Positions 1 to 6,378 of a DNA stretch of 8,212 nt are shown here, one piece after another. Where the stretch lies: positions 1-8,212 of the forward strand of contig CAMRBT010000068.1 in the NCBI GenBank assembly GCA_947040475.1, read 5' to 3'. The DNA comes from an uncultured Brevinema sp. GTDB lineage: Bacteria > Spirochaetota > Brevinematia > Brevinematales > Brevinemataceae. The notes beneath the pieces are model-generated. The model ran no database searches. It saw only the letters and a list, made by a program, of their open reading frames with translations, and was not told the origin of the DNA. Every line of letters starts with the position of its first letter. Position 1 is the stretch's first letter. The position numbers and the translations under genes are program-made.

Positions 1-2
1 AA

Positions 3-50
3 AAAGAGCCAAAAACCCTCCACAAATGGCTAAAAGTCTATGGTGGATGA
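3..50 (+). other. possible 3' end of an upstream reading frame
   Basis: The first 50 bases are open in frame 3 up to a TGA at 48-50 and would give a C-terminal tail reading KEPKTLHKWLKVYGG. The KTLHKWLKVYG stretch vaguely resembles the recognition helix of a transposase-type helix-turn-helix, but fifteen codons are far too few to name a family. Frame 2 is also open to position 52, so the frame itself is uncertain. The downstream terminator at 115-149 is consistent with a gene ending here. This is a guess based on frame and position only. Confidence 0.2.
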
Positions 51-114
51 AATAATAATTTAAGACAAGTACAACCTAATCTAATTATAGAAAACCATGC
101 TCATGCTAGAGTGC

Positions 115-149
115 AAAAAAGGACAAAGTATAATGCTTTGTCCTTTTTT
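115..149 (+). terminator. intrinsic terminator, probably bidirectional
   Basis: An uninterrupted inverted repeat pairs 115-128 (A6, GGACAAAG) with 136-149 (CTTTGTCC, T6) around a 7-nt loop. The A-tract before the stem and the T-tract after it mean either strand could form a terminator. It separates whatever ends at the left edge from the defence genes that start near 246. Confidence 0.85.
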
Positions 150-162
150 TAGTGATTTATTA

Positions 163-191
163 TTGTAATTATTGTGAAATCGTAGTATGAT
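163..191 (+). promoter_or_regulatory. sigma70-type promoter for the PHP-ATPase remnant
   Basis: TTGTAA at 163-168 (4 of 6 matches to TTGACA) is followed after exactly 17 bp by TATGAT at 186-191 (5 of 6 matches to TATAAT). Transcription would start near 198. This sits just after the terminator at 115-149 and about 50 bp before the ATG at 246. The ATG at 187 lies inside the -10 box, so it cannot be the translation start of a message made from this promoter. Confidence 0.5.
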
Positions 192-245
192 AAATTTATA
201 TATAGTAAAGAAATTGGGGAATTTCATATTTATAGAGAGGATTAT

Positions 246-498
246 ATGGCGTTTAAAAGAGGATCAGAATGGAGAAAAATGGGATTTACATGTTCATACC
301 CCTGATTCTATAGTTCATCATTATAAGAAAACTGATACTCAAGATGTATGGGGAAAATATCTTTGTGATTTAGAAGATTTAGATCCAAGCATTAAAGTAT
401 TAGGAATTAATGACTATCTCTTTTTAGATGGTTATAAAAAAGTAGTTAAAGCGAAAACTGACGGTAGATTACAAAATATTGAGTTAATATCAATTTAG
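246..498 (+). pseudogene. PHP-domain AAA-like ATPase (TrlF-like), 5' remnant with frameshift
   Basis: This is the broken start of a PHP-domain ATPase of the kind annotated as TrlF-like, a large nuclease/ATPase family common in defence islands. ATG 246 has a good Shine-Dalgarno (GAGAGG near 235-240) and reads MAFKRGSEWRK. One extra A in the five-A run at 275-279 then throws the frame out. The neighbouring frame continues the same protein with WDLHVHTP (the HxH of the PHP metal site is at 289-297), VWGKYLCDLEDL, and then LGINDYLFLDGYKK. Homology stops around 490 after GRLQNIELI, and a TAG follows at 496-498. The rest of the PHP domain and the whole ATPase domain are absent from the window. An in-frame ATG at 187 gives a 103-aa ORF, but its first 31 residues are not family-like and come from reading the wrong frame before the frameshift. 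Family assignment is from recalled motifs, not a search. Confidence 0.7.
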
Positions 499-570
499 TA
501 ATGGGTTTAAAGTGTTGTTAGTAGGTGCAGTAATTTCAGTATGAGACTTTATAAAAAGCAAAGATTTAAA

Positions 571-576
571 GGGAGG
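571..576 (+). promoter_or_regulatory. strong Shine-Dalgarno for the EVE-like gene
   Basis: GGGAGG lies 6 nt before ATG 583 and fixes that start over the later in-frame ATG at 598. The 84 bp between the PHP remnant and this gene (499-582) contain no convincing promoter. The gene may once have been read from an upstream defence promoter. Confidence 0.7.
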
Positions 577-582
577 AAATAA

Positions 583-1083
583 ATGAATACATGGATTATG
601 AATTTAAATATTACAAGAGACAATAATGAAACTTTTATCGAAAGGCTAACAGATTTATCCGAATTAGATAAAAATATTGAGTTAAATAAGACAAAGAATG
701 CACATAATATTGATGATATAAGTGTTGGGGATAGAGTTTATCTTTGTTTTGGTGGTTCAGATAATCAAACAAAGAATATTGTTGTTAGAGGTTTTTATGC
801 GATTATTGAAAAATTAGGCTACAAAGATTCAAAGAAAGAGATCACGCTATTCAAGATTGTTAAATGCTACGGTAGAAAAGAAGAGACCATTAACGGGATG
901 AAATATTATACAACTCTTTTCCCTAGAGACCTTTTTGATGAATCATTCAAAAAATATTCTCATTCATTGTTTATGCAAGCAGGAAAAAATAGTATATCCA
1001 TTGAGAAAAACCTAGAATTTATTAATAATTTCATAGCTGAATTAGACCGACTGAAGCTACAAACAATTGCTAAAATATTATGA
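583..1083 (+). CDS. small EVE/PUA-like domain protein, putative modified-base or RNA reader
   Basis: This is an intact 166-aa protein with no signal peptide or membrane segment. The layout suggests an EVE/PUA-like beta-barrel: a Trp near the N-terminus (NTWIMNLN, W4), a glycine-aspartate turn leading a hydrophobic strand (VGDRVYLCFGG, about 48-58), then another strand (NIVVRGFYAII, about 65-75). This matches the usual 'GD.V..y..g....ivg.g.i' pattern of EVE proteins. EVE domains are known to bind modified bases in DNA or RNA and are often placed beside restriction nucleases. The C-terminal part (HSLFMQAGKNSISI, then a helix) is not one I recognise. Its stop codon overlaps the start of the DUF262 stub (ATGA at 1080-1083), so the two were translationally coupled. 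It may have been the recognition subunit of a type IV restriction operon whose nuclease is now lost. The domain call is inference from pattern, and the protein may be an orphan. Confidence 0.5.
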   Translation: MNTWIMNLNITRDNNETFIERLTDLSELDKNIELNKTKNAHNIDDISVGDRVYLCFGGSDNQTKNIVVRGFYAIIEKLGYKDSKKEITLFKIVKCYGRKEETINGMKYYTTLFPRDLFDESFKKYSHSLFMQAGKNSISIEKNLEFINNFIAELDRLKLQTIAKIL

Positions 1084-1202
1084 ATAAGAAAGAAATCATG
1101 TCACCAGCTCAATTAGCTACCGTTGAAGATATATTAAAGATCAATAATCTCAAAATACCAGTATATCAGCGTCCTTACACATGGAAAGAACAAAATGTAT
1201 AA
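1080..1202 (+). pseudogene. DUF262 (GmrS-like) protein, N-terminal stub
   Basis: ATG 1080 overlaps the previous stop (ATGA) and opens a 40-codon frame ending in TAA at 1200-1202. Residues 26-35 read IPVYQRPYTW, the hallmark first motif of DUF262/GmrS-type ParB-fold NTPase domains. The preceding segment (MSPAQLATVEDILKINNLK) is also the expected N-terminal helix region. Full DUF262 proteins usually run to several hundred residues and carry a second DGQQR-type motif and often a C-terminal nuclease. All of that is missing, and the match ends within a few codons of the Trp. The promoter region and first gene of the three-gene operon begin right after, so the break at about 1200 probably marks the join where that operon arrived or where a deletion ended. 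It is non-functional as restriction enzyme. Confidence 0.7.
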
Positions 1203-1212
1203 CGTTTTTAGA

Positions 1213-1238
1213 ATAGTATACTATATAATACTAAGGAG
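1213..1238 (+). promoter_or_regulatory. possible promoter -10, 12-bp palindrome and Shine-Dalgarno of the three-gene operon
   Basis: Two overlapping -10-like boxes lie just before the first operon gene: TATACT (1217-1222) and a consensus TATAAT (1224-1229). I find no convincing -35 at 16-18 bp for either. A perfect 12-bp palindrome, ATAGTATACTAT (1213-1224), overlaps both boxes and could be an operator, although short A+T palindromes arise easily by chance here. AAGGAG at 1233-1238, 6 nt before ATG 1245, is a strong Shine-Dalgarno. A start from the TATAAT box would leave almost no leader, so TATACT fits better if this promoter is real. Confidence 0.35.
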
Positions 1239-1244
1239 AACACA

Positions 1245-4200
1245 ATGAGTGATCAACATCAAAAAGATATTCAACAAAGTAGTGAAAAAAATAGTGTTCA
1301 AAGAGAAATAAATGATGGAGCTCATAATATTTACGAACATATGAAAGAGTTATTTTCTAAGCAACATGAAAATGATAAACGTAGATGGATTTGGGAACTT
1401 ATACAAAATGCAAAAGATTCATGTGTATTAACGCAAAATAAAAAAGCAAGTATCAGTATTTCATATGAAAAAGGTCAAGAAAAATTTATTTTCAGTCATA
1501 ATGGAGATATTTTCTCATGGGATGAATTATGGGCATTAATCCGAAAAACAAGTGGGAAAAATATAGACAATCGCACAATAAACACGTCAGGGAAATATGG
1601 CACAGGATTTTGTACTACTCATTTTGTATCAAAGTTAATAACTGTTTCAGGTAAAATTAAAAATAAAATAGAAGATAGAGAGACTATTGATGAGTTCTAT
1701 ATTCCCATTGATAGGTCTAGTGTAAATGAGATCTCATTTCGAGAGTCTATAAAAAGTACTTATGATGTATATTTTAACAGTATTAAAAAACAATCAAATT
1801 TCAATGAAAATGAATTTAATACAGTATTTACTTATCATGGAGATGGAAAATCTATTAAACTTAATCATGAAAATATTGATAAAGGGCTAAAAGAACTAGA
1901 TGAATATGCAAAATTTGCATTGAATTTTATTGATATTATTCAACAAATAGAAGTCAACTGCCCTAATGGCAAGAAAAAATATCAAGTAAATAATATATTA
2001 TCACCTTTTGTTAATAATGAAATATATGTCATAAATGAGTATATTACAAATGAAAATACTAGCCAAAAATTAATCATCTCTCATACAGAACATATAGATA
2101 CCAACTACGAAGGAAACACTATTTCTGTTCCTGTAACAATATCTTTTGCGATATCAAAAGAAGGAAATATTATTCATATTGAAGAATATGATAAACAACC
2201 TAAATTGTATATTTTCTTACCCTTGATTGGTTCCGAGCAATTTATGTTTCCAATAATTATTCATAGTCCCTATTTTAGTCCTGCTGGAGATCAACGAAGT
2301 AATATTGAATTAACAGAAGTGCAAGATTCTGAAGCAGTTAATTTAAATAAAAAAATTGTTGAAAAAGCAATAGATATGTATGAACAGTTATTGAAATTCA
2401 TTGAGTCAGATAAGTCACATACATGGAAACACTTGTACAATATTATTAAAATTGGTAAAGATAAAGGGAATGATTCTGCTTTTGCACAAATACAGATTAC
2501 AAGATTATCCGAGGTTGTTATAGAACATATTTCTGTTGAAACAAACAAAAATATAAAGCAACTACTAGGTAATCCTGAATTAAAACTATTTGAAAAAGAA
2601 AATAATCAACTTTGGGATATTTGTGATAAATGTAAAAATATTTATTTACCTCTAAAAGAAGAGCATGGACAATGGGCAAAACAATTATTATCTGATAAAA
2701 AAGTGAAAGAAAGATTTACAGAAGCAGAGTTAGCAAAATATATTCATGAAAATGTCGATGATAAAGAATTGTTAGAAAGACTAGACTTAGGAGAATTCAC
2801 ACTGCACGGCTGGCTTAATCAATTCTATAAAATTATTGGAGATTCCAAACTATTTCAAAAATATGATATTATTTTAAATAAAAAAGGTATGCTATGCTCC
2901 AGTGAAGAAGCCAAATATAGTAATGATATTAAAGATGAAATTTATATAGATGTTTATTCCCTTTTCAAGGAATCATTTACTGATGAACTTATTGATACCA
3001 AATTAACTCAAGAAGGACAAAAATTGAGAGAATTTATTAAACCTAATGATGAGTCGAAAATCCAAGAAAACGTCCCTTATTTTATCAAAAGCTATGATAA
3101 TAAAAAAATAATGGAAAGAATTAAATCAAATTGTAAACCAGAACTAAAATTAGATAAGGAAAAACAACCTGAAATTTACTTTAAACAATTAGAAGTCTAT
3201 ATTAAAATTCTATCTTTACATACTGGAGAATTGAAAGATACTCAAAAAAAGTTATTAGAAATATTACGAGCACTAGATATTTCAGAACTTCAAAAAATTT
3301 TTGATAATATAGATAAAAATAAATTTCTTTATAAAGTGACAGATTTTAATAAAGAATTACTATATGATTCAATCTGTTTTGTTTTAAGATATATTGTTGA
3401 TATTATTGAGCATAGTAATTCTCTAGAAAATCTAGAACAGATAATAACTGATAAATCGATAGACTGGTTAAATCAATTTACACATTATATTGATACATAT
3501 TCTACATATAAAGTTGAACAAGTAGCAAATATATGTGTTGAGATTTGTTCAAAAAACACTGTGTTTCTAGCTCAAGATGGATATTTCTACTCTAAAAAAG
3601 AACTGTACAATGAATCTGAAGATGAAAATTATATGGTTAACGAAGATTTTAAATATATTATCGATCAATTATTTTCGGATGATATACTGTCTTCACATCT
3701 TTTAAATACGCAGATAGCATATACCATAAAACATGATCTAGATAGAGAAGAAAAAGATAGAAAATCCGTTGAAAAATTGCTTAAAGACTACGGGCAACGT
3801 TTACAAGACAGTGACAAACATATCGACACTATAAAAGACTATGAAAATAATGAGGGATTATTACAGTGCATCCTTGATTGGCTTGAAGATAAAAAACAAG
3901 AAAATGTAGCAAAAGCCATTGTTCCTCAATTAAAATCTCTTATTGAAAAAAGCTTTACAACGGCAGATATTAGAAGATTAATGGAGCTAGAAGAAGAAAG
4001 CCGACAACTACGTCAAAACCAAGTGAAAAAATATAATGAAATTGCAGAAGAATTGAACTTAGATAAAGTTGATAATATTGAAGATCTAGATCTTAATGAA
4101 TTAGTACGTCAAGCGAAAAATCAAGCTCAAAGCAGTAGTGAAGTTGAAAATTCATGGATAGTAGAGCAAGCTTGTAAACGAGGGCAGACAGCAGAAGAGT

Positions 4201-4634
4201 TTAAAAGATCTCAAGAGCAATATTCTAATAACTCAGGAAATCATATCTATACAACAGAAAGAGGAGAAAAAGTTCGATCAAAATCTGAAGTTATTATTGC
4301 AAATCTACTCAATAAATTTAATATTCCTTATAGATATGAAGAACCTTTCAAAGGGATTGAGCCTGATTTTACGATAAAAAATAAAGATAAGAGTATTATA
4401 ATATATTGGGAACATAGTGGCACATCAGAGTCGAAAAAAAGGTTTAAATCAAAATGTGAAAAAGAATATAAAGATTTTACAGTACTCTACGATTTAGTTC
4501 AATTCAAGAATATAAAAGGAGATCAGACCTATGTTGTATATACAGAAGATACTGATGGTGCGATACAATTTGATTCAGAAAAAATAGCAAAACATTGTGA
4601 ACTTATTGCACGTGTATTAGGATATAATGAATAA
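1245..4634 (+). CDS. HSP90/GHKL-type ATPase fused to a C-terminal PD-(D/E)XK-like nuclease
   Basis: This 1129-aa protein is probably cytoplasmic. The N-terminal 130 residues form a GHKL ATP-binding fold: N-box ELIQNAKD at 51-58 (E51, N55), a G1-like loop FSHNGDIF at 83-90, and a glycine-rich lid GKYGTGF at 116-122. A segment near 335-350 (FSPAGDQRSNIE) may hold the transducer-domain residues that contact the nucleotide. The long middle is helical and charged with no motif I can name, and a coiled-coil-like stretch lies near 910-980. The C-terminus looks like a restriction-type nuclease: RSKSE at 1011-1015, PDFTI with D1041, then YWEHSG with E1056 and H1057. This gives an E...D...E-x-H core like that of nuclease domains attached to some UvrD helicases. 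It starts at ATG 1245 behind AAGGAG and lies 9 bp before the OLD-type gene, so it heads the operon. I infer a sensor or effector whose nuclease is gated by ATP-driven dimerisation. I know of no named system with this protein. Confidence 0.8.
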   Translation: MSDQHQKDIQQSSEKNSVQREINDGAHNIYEHMKELFSKQHENDKRRWIWELIQNAKDSCVLTQNKKASISISYEKGQEKFIFSHNGDIFSWDELWALIRKTSGKNIDNRTINTSGKYGTGFCTTHFVSKLITVSGKIKNKIEDRETIDEFYIPIDRSSVNEISFRESIKSTYDVYFNSIKKQSNFNENEFNTVFTYHGDGKSIKLNHENIDKGLKELDEYAKFALNFIDIIQQIEVNCPNGKKKYQVNNILSPFVNNEIYVINEYITNENTSQKLIISHTEHIDTNYEGNTISVPVTISFAISKEGNIIHIEEYDKQPKLYIFLPLIGSEQFMFPIIIHSPYFSPAGDQRSNIELTEVQDSEAVNLNKKIVEKAIDMYEQLLKFIESDKSHTWKHLYNIIKIGKDKGNDSAFAQIQITRLSEVVIEHISVETNKNIKQLLGNPELKLFEKENNQLWDICDKCKNIYLPLKEEHGQWAKQLLSDKKVKERFTEAELAKYIHENVDDKELLERLDLGEFTLHGWLNQFYKIIGDSKLFQKYDIILNKKGMLCSSEEAKYSNDIKDEIYIDVYSLFKESFTDELIDTKLTQEGQKLREFIKPNDESKIQENVPYFIKSYDNKKIMERIKSNCKPELKLDKEKQPEIYFKQLEVYIKILSLHTGELKDTQKKLLEILRALDISELQKIFDNIDKNKFLYKVTDFNKELLYDSICFVLRYIVDIIEHSNSLENLEQIITDKSIDWLNQFTHYIDTYSTYKVEQVANICVEICSKNTVFLAQDGYFYSKKELYNESEDENYMVNEDFKYIIDQLFSDDILSSHLLNTQIAYTIKHDLDREEKDRKSVEKLLKDYGQRLQDSDKHIDTIKDYENNEGLLQCILDWLEDKKQENVAKAIVPQLKSLIEKSFTTADIRRLMELEEESRQLRQNQVKKYNEIAEELNLDKVDNIEDLDLNELVRQAKNQAQSSSEVENSWIVEQACKRGQTAEEFKRSQEQYSNNSGNHIYTTERGEKVRSKSEVIIANLLNKFNIPYRYEEPFKGIEPDFTIKNKDKSIIIYWEHSGTSESKKRFKSKCEKEYKDFTVLYDLVQFKNIKGDQTYVVYTEDTDGAIQFDSEKIAKHCELIARVLGYNE

Positions 4635-4637
4635 GGA
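4633..4637 (+). promoter_or_regulatory. Shine-Dalgarno overlapping the preceding stop codon
   Basis: AAGGA at 4633-4637 shares its two A bases with the TAA stop of the GHKL-nuclease gene and stands 6 nt before ATG 4644. Ribosomes finishing the first gene would be placed directly at the second, which suggests coupled, ratio-controlled synthesis. Confidence 0.6.
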
Positions 4638-4643
4638 TATATC

Positions 4644-6377
4644 ATGAAACTAAAATATATACAAAATATTACTAATTACAGAAACTTATCAAATATTTCA
4701 CTAGAATTTGGGGATAAGGTAACTTATATTGTTGGGGAAAATAATCTAGGTAAATCTAATATATTTGATATGCTTAACTATGTTTTTAGAGTTAGAGATT
4801 TTACAGAAGATGATTTTAAAAATATAAATAATTTGGTTTCTATGAAATGTGTATTTGAAAAAGAAAATGATGAAGAAATTAGTTTTTGGGGAGATCATTT
4901 TTCTGATGGAAACATAGAAATCGATTATACTCAATCTCATGACGAACATTTAATTTCTTGTATCGAAGGTAATCCTGTTCATAAATTACTTCGTAGGAAT
5001 TTTTGTTATATTCCGATTCATAGTGGTATGGGTTTAGATAAAAGTATTCCCAATTTATTAGCAAAAAAAGGATCTATTTCATATATCTTTCATAAGATTC
5101 AATCTTTTATATCAGAAGAATCTGCTGATATGTATATTAATAATGAGAATCTAGAAACCCTAAAAAACTCTGTGAAAGAGGAGTTAAATCACATTTCTAT
5201 ACTTCAAGATATTTCAATAAATCATGATGTTGATGATGTAGCATCAATGCTAGCTTCTATGTTATTTTTGGTTGATAAATCTAGCAAACATATTGACTAT
5301 AGTGGAGAGGGATTGAAACGACGATTACACATTATCCTCTATATTCTCAGTGGTATAGCAAGCCATAATGATAACTATGGGCAACATATTGAGGATTTAA
5401 AAAACACCCCAAATTCTTTAAGTGTTGTGGTTGCTATAGATGAACCAGAACTCCACCTCCACCCGCATTGGCAACGACAATTAATCAATGAAATATTATT
5501 ACTTACAGAAAGCCCAGTGATAGAGGAATTAAAAATATCTTTTCAAATTATTATCGTGACTCATTCACCGTATATGATACAAGGCTCAGGGTATGCTATT
5601 AATCGTTTATTTTTATCAAATCAACAGAGTTGTTGCATAGCTATAAATATCCCTACACAATCATGTGATATAAAAGAAATTCATGATCGATATATCAATC
5701 AATTTAGAGAAGCATATTTTGCAAAAGGAGTATTATTAGTTGAAGGAGAAACAGATCAAGGTGTTTTAAATTCATATAATACTGAAAAAGAATTTTTACT
5801 TGATAAACACTCTATATCGATTATAAATATGATGGGAGCTGAGAATACCCGTAAAGTTTATCAATGGTTTAAAAATTTGAAAATACCAGCAATAGCTATA
5901 GTAGATAGAGATAAAGAAAACGCAAATTGGTGTACACAACTTCTAACAGATGAGCCAGAAAGTATAATTATATCTAGTGGAATTGATATAGAAGAATCAA
6001 TTTATGATGCGATTACCCAACATGAAAATAAAAATGTGATTTTCAATAGATTATTATCAGATAAGATTATTTCTAATTTAAAATATCCTTTTCAAATGAG
6101 CAAAGACTATCAAAAAGCTTGTAAAATTGTTTATGGGACAGATGTGGACATGGCTCAAAAAGAACATGAATTTAAAAACGCTTCGTTAGATGATATATTT
6201 ACTGGAACTGAAGTAGATAATGATTTTCATAAAGTATTGTGGTTGAGTAAATTGTGGGGCATTAAATCAATGTATGAAGGGTCATTGGTTGGTAGAATCC
6301 TTTGTGAAAATAATATTTTTCCACAGTATTTAGTAGTAGGTCTTGGTAATCTAATCCAAAAGATAGAAGAGCAGTAA
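4644..6377 (+). CDS. OLD-family ABC ATPase with TOPRIM nuclease domain (GajA-like)
   Basis: This 577-aa protein has the architecture of overcoming-lysogenization-defect nucleases and almost the same length as the Gabija nuclease GajA. The ATPase half has Walker A GENNLGKS at 31-38, a signature-like SGEGLKRR at 220-227, Walker B VVVAIDEPELHLHP with D266 and E267, and a switch histidine at H307 in VTHSPYM. The TOPRIM half has LLVEGETD with the catalytic E367, a MMGAEN turn, and AIVDRDKE with the metal-binding pair D421 and D423. All the key residues I expect are present, so it should be an active ATP-regulated DNA nicking or cutting enzyme. In Gabija, GajA tetramers cleave DNA and associate with GajB. 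The helicase gene that follows after one base fits that partnership. The presence of a GHKL-nuclease gene upstream does not. Closeness to GajA proper, as against other class 2 OLD proteins, needs a profile search. Confidence 0.85.
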   Translation: MKLKYIQNITNYRNLSNISLEFGDKVTYIVGENNLGKSNIFDMLNYVFRVRDFTEDDFKNINNLVSMKCVFEKENDEEISFWGDHFSDGNIEIDYTQSHDEHLISCIEGNPVHKLLRRNFCYIPIHSGMGLDKSIPNLLAKKGSISYIFHKIQSFISEESADMYINNENLETLKNSVKEELNHISILQDISINHDVDDVASMLASMLFLVDKSSKHIDYSGEGLKRRLHIILYILSGIASHNDNYGQHIEDLKNTPNSLSVVVAIDEPELHLHPHWQRQLINEILLLTESPVIEELKISFQIIIVTHSPYMIQGSGYAINRLFLSNQQSCCIAINIPTQSCDIKEIHDRYINQFREAYFAKGVLLVEGETDQGVLNSYNTEKEFLLDKHSISIINMMGAENTRKVYQWFKNLKIPAIAIVDRDKENANWCTQLLTDEPESIIISSGIDIEESIYDAITQHENKNVIFNRLLSDKIISNLKYPFQMSKDYQKACKIVYGTDVDMAQKEHEFKNASLDDIFTGTEVDNDFHKVLWLSKLWGIKSMYEGSLVGRILCENNIFPQYLVVGLGNLIQKIEEQ

Positions 6378-6378
6378 T

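Noticed and set aside
9..21. similarity of the left edge (CCAAAAACCCTCC) to the right terminator arm (CCAAAAAAGCCCTCC), as a possible flanking repeat
   Set aside because: It is only about 13 bases with an indel and low complexity, and it falls in the terminator stem. This is not adequate evidence of an attachment repeat.
3..150. frame 3 open past the TGA at 48-50 if TGA were read as Trp
   Set aside because: Trp is encoded by TGG in all real genes here and TGA ends the EVE-like gene. The open stretch runs through the terminator stem, so it is most likely chance.
187..245. N-terminal extension of the PHP remnant from ATG 187
   Set aside because: The ATG lies within the likely -10 box, has no Shine-Dalgarno, and its residues are not family-like. 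ATG 246 with a GAGAGG site gives the proper N-terminus before the frameshift.
2291..2548. 85-aa antisense ORF
   Set aside because: It lies wholly inside the GHKL-nuclease gene on the opposite strand, is rich in Ser/Ile/Cys as expected of antisense A+T-rich coding sequence, and has no domain.
4746..5064. two antisense ORFs (67 and 61 aa)
   Set aside because: They overlap each other and lie opposite the ATPase-domain coding sequence. Their composition is that of shadow ORFs.
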